From: Thermoprotei archaeon
GTDB lineage: Archaea > Thermoproteota > Thermoprotei_A > Sulfolobales > Desulfurococcaceae
NCBI GenBank assembly: GCA_003661825.1
Contig: QMWW01000077.1
Coordinates: forward strand, 1 to 5,721
DNA: 5,721 nucleotides
Direction: 5' to 3'
A program made the position numbers and the translations under genes. Of this stretch, positions 1 through 5,620 are shown in pieces. Below the pieces are notes generated by a model that was not told the DNA's origin, did no database searches, and was given only the letters and a program-made list of their open reading frames with translations. The stretch's first letter is position 1. Every line of letters starts with the position of its first letter.

Positions 1-728
1 GCATAGGCAGAATAACCGGAGTAGGTGCTAGTGGAGATACTACAAGGAAAGCCGATACAGTTGTAGAGGAGTTCATTATCAGTGAACTACGTAGAACAGG
101 TATAAGGCTCTGTATAGTAACGGAGGAAAGGGGTGTAATCATAGAAGATCCTAGGTGCGAATTTATTGCACTTATAGATCCGCTTGATGGAAGCCTCAAC
201 TACGTGTCAGGCATACCGCTAGCAGCCGTCTCGATCAGCGTATATGACCGTAAAAAGCCATACATAGATAAGGGAATAGTTGGCGCTATTGCTAATATAT
301 TCTTACGTGAAGTCTACTCATTTGACGAAGACTCCGTGTACGTTAATGGAACCAAGATCTTGCCTGGGACTAGAAGCGTAAAGGGGTTAGTGTCAGTTTA
401 TACCGAGGATCCTGCGTTTTTACAAAAGCTACGCTACGTAGTGGCTGAGCTGTCTAAAGATACCGTCAAGATAAGAACGCTTGGCTCGGCATCTTTAGAG
501 TCCGTATATGCCGCGCTTAACAGGATAGACCTTTTCATACACAATACTGGAAAGCTTAGAAACTTTGATGTAGCTGGTGCTGTAAATATCGCAAAAAGGC
601 TAGGCATACCGACGCTTACTTTACGTGGAGAGAGACTAGATACAAGAGTTGATAAGGTTGAAAGAATAAGGTCTATAGCTATAGGAGTATATGCGTGCGA
701 AGCGGTTAACCTGTTATCAAATACCTAG
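1..728 (+). CDS. Inositol monophosphatase/fructose-1,6-bisphosphatase family phosphatase, 5' partial
   Basis: The frame is open from base 3 to the TAG at 726-728, giving 241 codons. The N-terminus lies before the window, so the GTG at 204 is an internal valine and not a start. The family hydrolyses phosphate esters (inositol-1-phosphate; in archaea also fructose-1,6-bisphosphate) with Mg2+ ions. Counting from base 3, the metal-site motifs appear in order: TEERG at residues 40-44 (metal-binding Glu), DPLDGSLN at 59-66 (the paired Asp motif, with Ser where many members have Thr), and NFDVAG around residue 189 (the C-terminal metal Asp, usually WDxAAG). The RTLGSASLE stretch just before it is also typical. 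All metal ligands are present, so the enzyme is probably active. Inositol phosphate, fructose bisphosphate or another sugar phosphate cannot be told apart as substrate. The gene converges on the M24 gene with only two bases between stop codons. Confidence 0.9.
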   Translation, partial: IGRITGVGASGDTTRKADTVVEEFIISELRRTGIRLCIVTEERGVIIEDPRCEFIALIDPLDGSLNYVSGIPLAAVSISVYDRKKPYIDKGIVGAIANIFLREVYSFDEDSVYVNGTKILPGTRSVKGLVSVYTEDPAFLQKLRYVVAELSKDTVKIRTLGSASLESVYAALNRIDLFIHNTGKLRNFDVAGAVNIAKRLGIPTLTLRGERLDTRVDKVERIRSIAIGVYACEAVNLLSNT

Positions 729-730
729 GT

Positions 731-1850
731 TCACGTAAATACTCTATCTATATCACGTGATAGTATACGTGAACCGCTCTTCGTTACTACAACGTTTTCT
801 TCGATTCTTACACCGTATTTTCCAGCAACATATACTCCAGGCTCGACGGTAAACACCATTCCCGGCTTTAGCTCTACGTCTGAACCAGCTCTAATAGCGG
901 GTGCTTCGTGTACTACAACTCCTAGGCCGTGGCCTAAGCCGTGAATGAACTTCTCGCCTAAACCGGCTCTCTATGACTTTCCTAGCAGCTCTGTCTACGT
1001 CACTAGCTTTTACGCCTGGCTGTATAGTATCTATTGCTTCACCTAGCGCTTCCTCGACGACCTCGATAACCCTTTTCTCCTCTTCGCTTATAGAGCCCCA
1101 GATAGCCATTCTGGTGATATCACTACACCTACCACCGTACTTAACCCCTACATCTACTAGTACGAGATCGCTATCGCTGAGCTGAGTAGTAGATGGGAGG
1201 TTATGGGGATAACTATTTCCCGGCTTGAACAGTATCAGCGGGGAAAAAGCGTATTCTCTTACTCCTTCCTTCCTCACACTATATTCGAATATGCCTGCAA
1301 GCTCTAGCTCGGTTATATTGTGCGTAAGACTCTCTATTACTTTGTATATCCCTCTACCAGTAATCTCTATAGCGTTCACTATAGAGTCTATCTCCCAGTC
1401 CTCTTTGACCATTCGATACCCGTCTATGTGCTTAGATACATCAACTATCTTTTCTCTAGGTATGTTCTTGAGAATAATAGATGCTGGTGAAGCATGAGAG
1501 GAGTCTACGCCTATCTTACCCCATCTACCAATTATATTTTTAAGTATTTCGCTCCACTCCTTTCTCACAATCCTCGCATCACCAGCTTCAAGCTTTTTGG
1601 ATACGCCATATACCTCTATATCTTTGCCCTCAAGCTGATCTCTATACCTATAGTAGTCTAGTAGAGGAACGTATAGCTCTAAACCTGTTTCTCTATTTAC
1701 GTGGAGCATTAGCCAAGCATCAGCAATAGTCTCTATTCCAAGAAAGTACTCAATGTTTTCAGGCGATAGGATAATTATTGAGTTAAGACCTGTTTTCTCA
1801 AGTAATTCTAACAATTTATTTATATTGTCTCGTCTACACAAAGAGTTCAC
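731..1850 (-). pseudogene. M24 family metallopeptidase (Xaa-Pro dipeptidase/aminopeptidase P-like), frameshifted
   Basis: The intact frame runs from GTG at 1850 to a TAG at 891 (319 codons). It has the creatinase-like N-terminal domain (about residues 10-140) and the start of the pita-bread catalytic domain, with metal ligands D233 (VDVG) and D244 (SDITR). After E294 the frame gives 25 unrelated, Arg-rich residues. The true continuation lies in another frame down to TGA at 733-731: GEKFIHGLGHGLG (metal His), FTVEPGVY (Glu) and VRIEENV (Glu). The break falls in a CT run at 967-972 on the + strand (AG repeats in the mRNA). Adding one AG unit restores VIERAGLGEKF, as expected for the family, and a protein of about 373 residues. 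As written, the product lacks three of five metal ligands and should be inactive. Real mutation, sequencing error and recoding are all possible. The usual role is cleavage of peptides with proline in the second position. Confidence 0.85.
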
Positions 1851-1852
1851 CC
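1847..1852 (-). promoter_or_regulatory. Shine-Dalgarno GGGTGA that may move the M24 start to TTG at 1841
   Basis: On the minus strand GGGTGA overlaps the first possible start (GTG at 1850) and lies five bases before an in-frame TTG at 1841-1839 (codon 4). It matches the archaeal anti-SD (GGTGA type) at ideal spacing. The GTG itself has a TAA four codons upstream and no separate SD. The gene may therefore start at TTG 1841, with the GTG being part of the ribosome binding site. A nearly leaderless transcript starting at GTG 1850 is the alternative. Confidence 0.45.
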
Positions 1853-1856
1853 TAAA

Positions 1857-1868
1857 GTATTAAATATA
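1857..1868 (+). promoter_or_regulatory. BRE/TATA-like promoter of the 68-aa zinc protein gene
   Basis: AAAG followed by TATTAAATATA at 1854-1868 resembles an archaeal BRE plus TATA box. Its centre near 1862 predicts transcription starting near 1888. That leaves a leader of about 23 bases holding a GAGG SD at 1899-1902, eight bases before the ATG at 1911. This is inferred from spacing and composition only. Confidence 0.5.
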
Positions 1869-1874
1869 CGCCAC

Positions 1875-1883
1875 TAATTAATA
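1875..1883 (-). promoter_or_regulatory. TATA-like box for the M24 gene
   Basis: On the minus strand TATTAATTA is centred at 1879, predicting a transcript start near 1853, a few bases before GTG 1850 or TTG 1841. It overlaps the initiation region of the divergent + strand promoter, so the two promoters may compete. Evidence is sequence resemblance and spacing only. Confidence 0.35.
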
Positions 1884-1910
1884 ACTAGCAAGCTGGTAGA
1901 GGCGCTGCGT

Positions 1911-2117
1911 ATGGCGAGTTCAGAGCATACCTGTAGAAAAGATGGTAAACCTATGTATTTTGTAGAGGAAACGGAGAAACTGAGTAATGGTGTGTATCGT
2001 GTAACATTTTCATATAAATGCGTAGTATGTGGTTACCGCATAGTTGTAGAGTACGCCACTATTAAGAAGGCCGGGGAAAAGATAATAGTAGAGCGCAGAG
2101 TGCTTCACTATAGCTAG
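1911..2117 (+). CDS. Small zinc-binding (zinc-ribbon-like) protein, function unknown
   Basis: A 68-residue protein starting at ATG 1911, with a GAGG SD eight bases upstream and a good TATA box before that. The visible features are H6-T-C8 near the start and C37-V-V-C40 followed by G41. The single CxxC knuckle plus Cys8 and His6 (or His66) could form one four-ligand zinc site. Between and after the knuckles are alternating beta-like stretches (VYRVTFSYKCVVC, YRIVVEY), as in zinc ribbons. I do not recognise the family. Such small proteins in archaea may bind nucleic acid or act as protein adaptors, but nothing here decides. Its stop codon shares the CTAG at 2114-2117 with the stop of the opposing gene. 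Confidence 0.8.
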   Translation: MASSEHTCRKDGKPMYFVEETEKLSNGVYRVTFSYKCVVCGYRIVVEYATIKKAGEKIIVERRVLHYS

Positions 2118-2497
2118 GCTTTAAGGCGCTGTTTTCTAATACCTCCTTTAACAATACCCATTTCGTCCGCTACACTGTATATCTTCTTGGCATCACCGCT
2201 GTACACTCTAACTACGTAGACCTCGGGTCTAAGATACTCTATTACTACCCTAGATCTCTCGTGGATCTTCTCGTCAACAAGTCTGTATATAAATCTCGTT
2301 ACCGCTGTAGAGGCTACATAGAACTCCTTCTTAGGTGGCGTGCTCTTAAAGGGGAGAGCGGGTATGGACTCTGCTACTAGCGTGTATGCTTGAGTGCTCT
2401 TCTTACCACTAGCTATTATCCCACCGAATTTGCCCTTCACCCTAATCCATACCCCACTGGGTAGCTTTACGTAGATCCCCTGCAAACTAGTACACAC
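2114..2497 (-). CDS. Conserved-looking hypothetical protein, 127 aa
   Basis: The start is GTG 2497, supported by GAGG at 2503-2506 with five bases of spacing and an in-frame TAA just upstream. I do not recognise the protein. It is soluble, with no signal peptide or membrane segment. An N-terminal beta-rich part (YVKLPSGVWIRVKGKFGG, about residues 9-26) is followed by a segment rich in Ser, Thr and Pro (about 30-57), then a likely helix (VTRFIYRLVDEKIHERS) and a strand-rich part (VVIEYLRPEVYVVRVYSG). The very basic tail GGIRKQRLKA at 118-127 would suit nucleic-acid or ribosome contact; that is inference. Codon use matches the neighbours, so this looks like a native gene. It ends tail-to-tail with the zinc protein and shares a divergent promoter region with the sRNA/aminotransferase unit. 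Confidence 0.8.
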   Translation of the reverse strand: MCTSLQGIYVKLPSGVWIRVKGKFGGIIASGKKSTQAYTLVAESIPALPFKSTPPKKEFYVASTAVTRFIYRLVDEKIHERSRVVIEYLRPEVYVVRVYSGDAKKIYSVADEMGIVKGGIRKQRLKA

Positions 2498-2544
2498 TAA
2501 AGCCTCTTATTGCTCTCTAGCTCTAGGTGTAGACTCCGTAAATC

Positions 2545-2553
2545 ATTTATTAG
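2545..2553 (-). promoter_or_regulatory. TATA-like box for the 127-aa protein gene
   Basis: On the minus strand CTAATAAAT sits in an A/T-rich tract preceded by AAAAAG. Its centre near 2549 predicts a start near 2523, giving a leader of about 26 bases that ends with the GAGG SD at 2503-2506. Based on composition and spacing only. Confidence 0.4.
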
Positions 2554-2583
2554 CTTTTTATCAAAACACTACATAATAATTTA

Positions 2584-2594
2584 ACGTATTAATT
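2584..2594 (+). promoter_or_regulatory. TATA-like box for the C/D sRNA and aminotransferase operon
   Basis: CGTATTAATTA lies in the A/T-rich stretch 2570-2615. Its centre near 2590 predicts transcription starting near 2615-2618, which is almost exactly where the box C of the sRNA begins. A second A/T block, GATTATTATAG at 2604-2614, would place the start inside the sRNA and fits less well. Inference from spacing. Confidence 0.45.
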
Positions 2595-2617
2595 ACCCGT
2601 TCTGATTATTATAGAGA

Positions 2618-2673
2618 GAGGGATGACCGAGCAGAGACGTGCTGAGCTGTGATGTAAGGTGGAGCGACTGGGA
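2618..2673 (+). ncRNA. Box C/D sRNA, double guide against 16S rRNA (predicted 2'-O-methylation guide)
   Basis: The parts appear in canonical order and spacing: box C GGGATGA (2620-2626, one difference from RUGAUGA), a 15-nt guide (2627-2641), box D' CTGA (2642-2645), a 3-nt spacer, box C' GTGATGT (2649-2655, one difference), a 12-nt guide (2656-2667), and box D CTGG (2668-2671, normally CUGA). From my memory of archaeal 16S rRNA, the D guide GGTGGAGCGA pairs perfectly with UCGCUCCACC (E. coli positions about 1406-1415). The D' guide GAGCAGAGACGTG pairs with the ACGUCCCUGCUC region (about 1376-1388), with one G-U pair and one A/C mismatch that disappears if this organism has U at 1382. The rule of the fifth base upstream of the box predicts methylation at U1380 (D') and U1410 (D). 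The RNA would work with L7Ae, Nop5 and fibrillarin. The changed D and C boxes weaken the terminal kink-turn. Confidence 0.78.
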
Positions 2674-2694
2674 CCTTCCTGTTCTTAGAAGGGG
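2674..2694 (+). promoter_or_regulatory. Hairpin covering the SD of the aminotransferase gene
   Basis: CCTTC at 2674-2678 can pair with GAAGG at 2688-2692, leaving a 9-nt loop. GAAGGGG (2688-2694) is the only SD-like site before ATG 2701, six bases away. The stem is just five pairs and starts immediately after the sRNA's box D. It may control access to the start codon or simply mark the end of the sRNA. The base pairing can be read directly; the function is speculative. Confidence 0.35.
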
Positions 2695-2700
2695 ATACTT

Positions 2701-3870
2701 ATGAGGAGCTACATGGACGTAGTGGAAGAAGTAAGACGACTTGTATGGCCTCGTAAGCTTAAACTCTTTACAGCAGGCCCCGTTGCCTGCTTTCCCGAAG
2801 TACTTGAGGCTATGAAGATTCAGATGTTTAGCCATAGATCAGAGGAGTATCGAAAGCTTCACAGAGACACAGTAGATAGGTTGAAGGATTTCTTGGAAGC
2901 TAGAAACTCAACCATACTACTCATACCAGCTAGTGGAACCGGGTTTATGGAAGCCAGTATACGTAACGCAGTATCTCCTGGAGGAAAGGTGTTGGTAACA
3001 GTAATCGGGGCTTTTGGTGAAAGATACCGCGAAGTAGTTGAAACAAACAACAGGTACGCAGTAGTCCTTAGAAAAGAGCTAGGTGAGCCTGTTTTACCGG
3101 AAGAACTAGATGAGGCCTTAAAAAAGAACCCCGATGTAGAAGCCATCACCATTACATACAATGAAACTAGTACTGGAGTACTCAATCCTCTGAGAGAACT
3201 GGCTAAAGTCGTGAAAGAACATGATAAGCTTCTATTCGTGGATGCTGTATCGGCTATGGGGGCAGCTGAAATAAAAGTTGATGAATGGAGGCTTGACATA
3301 GTCTTTGCCAGCAGCCAGAAGGCATTTGGATTGCCTCCAGGTCTAGCTATAGCTACTGTTAGTGACGAGGTTTTTGAAAGGGCAAAGAAGATCCCTAGTC
3401 GTGGTTACTACTTCGACCTCCTACTTCTAAAAGAGTACTTGGAAAGAGAGTGGTCTACTCCCACTACACCGCCTATTCCGCAGATCATCGGGTTGAATGT
3501 TATAATGAGGATAGTGGAGAAGATGGGTGGTAAGGAGAGATGGCTCAAAATGTATGAAGAAAGGGCAGAAAGGATAAGAAGAGGAGTAGTAGAGTTAGGG
3601 CTAGAGCTATTTGCTCGACCAGGATACTATAGTCCAACTATAACGGTTGTTAAAACCCCGCCAGGCATTAGCAGCACAGATATATATGAGTACATGAGGA
3701 AAAGAGGGTTTGAGATAGCGAAAGGATACGGTCCTATCAAGAGCACTACGTTTAGGATCGGGCATATGGGCTATATTAAGGATGAGGACATAGACGAGCT
3801 TTTCGAGAGCTTGAAGTTGGTAATCAATGATCTAAAGCTTAGACAATCCAGGGGTAATGTAGATGGTTAA
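2701..3870 (+). CDS. Class V (PLP-dependent) aminotransferase, serine-glyoxylate/phosphoserine type
   Basis: A 389-residue fold-type I aminotransferase that transfers amino groups using pyridoxal phosphate. Visible features: the N-terminal FTAGPV motif (23-28); SHRSEEY (44-50); the phosphate-binding PASGTG (76-81); NETSTG (154-159); FVDAVSAMG with D181 contacting the PLP nitrogen; SSQKAFG with the Schiff-base lysine K207; PTTPPIP (254-260); and FRIGHMG with R352, the expected carboxylate-binding arginine. Length and motifs match the alanine/serine-glyoxylate aminotransferase group. Lying next to serA and serK, it is a good candidate for converting 3-phosphohydroxypyruvate to O-phosphoserine in place of classical SerC. 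Alanine- or serine-glyoxylate transamination is the alternative. ATG 2701 is the first start after an in-frame TAG (2686-2688) and has GAAGGGG six bases upstream; ATG 2713 is possible. Its end overlaps serA by 8 bases. The leader contains the C/D sRNA. Confidence 0.93.
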   Translation: MRSYMDVVEEVRRLVWPRKLKLFTAGPVACFPEVLEAMKIQMFSHRSEEYRKLHRDTVDRLKDFLEARNSTILLIPASGTGFMEASIRNAVSPGGKVLVTVIGAFGERYREVVETNNRYAVVLRKELGEPVLPEELDEALKKNPDVEAITITYNETSTGVLNPLRELAKVVKEHDKLLFVDAVSAMGAAEIKVDEWRLDIVFASSQKAFGLPPGLAIATVSDEVFERAKKIPSRGYYFDLLLLKEYLEREWSTPTTPPIPQIIGLNVIMRIVEKMGGKERWLKMYEERAERIRRGVVELGLELFARPGYYSPTITVVKTPPGISSTDIYEYMRKRGFEIAKGYGPIKSTTFRIGHMGYIKDEDIDELFESLKLVINDLKLRQSRGNVDG

Positions 3871-4825
3871 GATTCTTGTAGCTGCGAGAATCCATAGAAA
3901 GGCTATAGAGATGTTGGAGAAGAGGGGGTTCAGCCTGGTATACCGCGAAGAACCCGATGAAGAAGAACTAGTAAACTTGGTACGCGACGCAGAAGTACTT
4001 ATTGTGAGGAGCAAGCCTTTAGTGACTCGTAAAGTCATCTATGCTGGTAAAAAGTTGAAGATTATAGCACGTGCTGGAGTGGGCTTGGACAACATAGATC
4101 TTGATGCTGCGCGTGAAAGAGGGATAGAAGTAATTAATGCACCCGAAGCGGTAACTAACAGCGTAGCTGAGCTAACGATTGGGCTTATGCTGAGCGCGCT
4201 GAGGAAGATAGCCTACGCAGATAGAATGATGAGAAGAGGGATCTGGCCGAAGAAAGAGAGTATAGGCTACGAGTTAAGAGGGAAAACCCTGGGCATTATC
4301 GGGATGGGGAGAATAGGGAGGGCTGTCGCTAGAATGGCACGCTATGGCTTTGGTATGAAGATACTCTACTATGATGTAATCCGCTGCCCTAAAGAGTTCG
4401 AAGAAGAAGTAGGAGCTGTGTACACAGATCTAGATTCTCTTTTAAGAGGGGCTGATGTGGTAAGTATACATGTTCCTCTCACACCTAAAACTAAGCATTT
4501 AATAAATGAGAGCAGGCTTAAACTGATGAAGAAAAACGCTATACTCGTAAATACTTCACGTGGTGGAGTAGTAGACACTAATGCACTGATAAAAGCGCTT
4601 AGGGAGGGGTGGATCGCGGGAGCTGCTATTGATGTTTATGAAGAAGAGCCTCTACCCCCCAACCACCCATTAACTAAGTTGGAGAACGTAGTGTTAACTC
4701 CGCATATAGGTGCTAGCACGTATGAAGCGCTAGAAAGAGCTAGTATTGATATTGCCGAGAAAGTGATTAATTTCTTCGAAAAAACAGTACCTGGGGATAC
4801 TACGGGATCTAAACAACGGCTCTGA
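3863..4825 (+). CDS. serA: D-3-phosphoglycerate dehydrogenase (short form, no ACT domain)
   Basis: A 320-residue D-isomer-specific 2-hydroxyacid dehydrogenase. The expected reaction is NAD-linked oxidation of 3-phosphoglycerate to 3-phosphohydroxypyruvate, the first step of serine synthesis. Visible features: substrate-loop RAGVGLDNID (70-79); Rossmann motif GMGRIG (147-152) followed by D171 at the end of the second strand, which favours NAD over NADP; and the catalytic triad R233 (NTSRGG), E262 (DVYEEEP) and H281 (TPHIGAST). The protein ends about 40 residues after the catalytic His with a polar tail (residues 305-320), so it lacks the C-terminal regulatory domain of long SerA forms and probably is not inhibited by serine through an ACT domain. 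ATG 3863 lies inside the end of the aminotransferase gene (8-base overlap) with GGGG at 3851-3854, which implies coupled translation. A glyoxylate/hydroxypyruvate reductase is the main alternative; the flanking genes favour SerA. Confidence 0.92.
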   Translation: MVKILVAARIHRKAIEMLEKRGFSLVYREEPDEEELVNLVRDAEVLIVRSKPLVTRKVIYAGKKLKIIARAGVGLDNIDLDAARERGIEVINAPEAVTNSVAELTIGLMLSALRKIAYADRMMRRGIWPKKESIGYELRGKTLGIIGMGRIGRAVARMARYGFGMKILYYDVIRCPKEFEEEVGAVYTDLDSLLRGADVVSIHVPLTPKTKHLINESRLKLMKKNAILVNTSRGGVVDTNALIKALREGWIAGAAIDVYEEEPLPPNHPLTKLENVVLTPHIGASTYEALERASIDIAEKVINFFEKTVPGDTTGSKQRL

Positions 4826-4856
4826 TAGCGTATTCACGTGCAAGAGCTGGCCGGTT

Positions 4857-5615
4857 TTGAGTAGTAGGAAGAGCGTGATAATTAAAGCCCCGAAAGTAAG
4901 TGTTCCCATAAAATACGTTGAACCAATGTTGATTAGAGTAGATGATCTTGTTCCGCATGAAGAGCTTGTTGAAGGAAGGTTGAGGGATCTCATCGATAAG
5001 ATCGTGGGTGAAAAAGCTGTTGATATCCCTATCATTGTTGCACCTATTCCAGGTACGCGTAAGTACGTTATACTGGATGGACACCATAGATGGGCTGCGT
5101 TGAGAGAGCTGGGATGTAGGTTAGCACCGTGCATAGTCATTGATTACTTTAGTGATGAAGTTAAGCTTAAAACCTGGTATCCAGCTATTGTAGGCTCTAT
5201 TAATACATTGTTACGTGAGCTTAGGAGTCGGAAATTAATAGTTACTGAGTGTGAATATGGGGCAAGGCAGATAGGTACAGATATACTGGAGAGCTATGCA
5301 TTCATAGTGGTGGGTAGTAGAAGAGAATGCTATGGTATTAGTGGAGGTATTAGAGAGCAGAGAGTTGTTTCCCGGATCCTATCTGATCTAAACATGAAGG
5401 GGATACTAACGCTCGTGTACTATGGTGAGCTTGAGGACGCGATTAGCGATTTAGAGGAGAAGAAGATAAGCTATCTGTTCCTGAGAAGGCCTGTAACTAA
5501 GAGAGACGTGCTGGAAGTTGTCCGTAGACGAGAGATGTATGCTCCAAAAACTACTAGACACATACTACCATTTATTCCTGCTAAAACCTATACTCCTCTC
5601 CACAAGCTGTTGTAG
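4857..5615 (+). CDS. serK: Free L-serine kinase (ADP-dependent SerK type, ParB/sulfiredoxin-like fold)
   Basis: A 252-residue protein with the ParB/sulfiredoxin-like N-terminal domain (about 1-115) and a second C-terminal domain. The family was defined by the Thermococcus kodakarensis enzyme, which makes O-phospho-L-serine from serine using ADP. Key matches: PHEELVEGRL (33-42), with a Glu at the place of the reported catalytic glutamate; LDGHHRWAALRELG (73-86), the nucleotide/phosphate loop related to the ParB GERR motif; DYF (96-98) with TWYPA (106-110); and PKTTRHILPFIP (230-241) near the end. O-phosphoserine feeds cysteine synthesis by O-phosphoserine sulfhydrylase, and the reaction may also run toward serine. 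The gene follows serA after 31 bases, so it is probably in the same transcript. The first start is TTG 4857, without a clear SD. GTG 4875, preceded by AGGAAG, would shorten the protein by six residues. ADP rather than ATP as donor is inferred from the family. Confidence 0.92.
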   Translation: MSSRKSVIIKAPKVSVPIKYVEPMLIRVDDLVPHEELVEGRLRDLIDKIVGEKAVDIPIIVAPIPGTRKYVILDGHHRWAALRELGCRLAPCIVIDYFSDEVKLKTWYPAIVGSINTLLRELRSRKLIVTECEYGARQIGTDILESYAFIVVGSRRECYGISGGIREQRVVSRILSDLNMKGILTLVYYGELEDAISDLEEKKISYLFLRRPVTKRDVLEVVRRREMYAPKTTRHILPFIPAKTYTPLHKLL

Positions 5616-5620
5616 CATTA

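Noticed and set aside
204..728. GTG 204 as the start of a 174-aa protein
   Set aside because: The same frame is open back to base 3 and encodes the essential TEERG and DPLDGS motifs of the phosphatase, so 204 is internal.
973..1497. Two plus-strand frames (70 and 90 codons) inside the M24 gene
   Set aside because: Ser/Thr/Ile-rich antisense shadows of a recognisable peptidase.
2615..2700. tRNA or riboswitch in the leader before the aminotransferase
   Set aside because: No T-loop GTTCRANNC, no acceptor stem and no known riboswitch core; the C/D box layout and rRNA complementarity explain the sequence better.
2593..2835. 80-codon minus-strand frame across the sRNA and the start of the aminotransferase
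   Set aside because: No SD or family-like motif; the opposite strand is explained by the guide RNA and a real gene.
2859..3299. 146-codon open frame on the minus strand inside the aminotransferase gene
   Set aside because: It is rich in Ser and Thr, matches no family I recognise, and lies opposite well-conserved PLP motifs; it is an antisense shadow.
4826..4856. Possible promoter or terminator between serA and serK
   Set aside because: The 31-base gap has no TATA-like box, T-run or convincing stem, so I read it as an intra-operon spacer.
4730..5140. Minus-strand frames of 136 and 92 codons across the serA/serK junction
   Set aside because: Both lie opposite strongly supported coding sequence and show no recognisable motifs.
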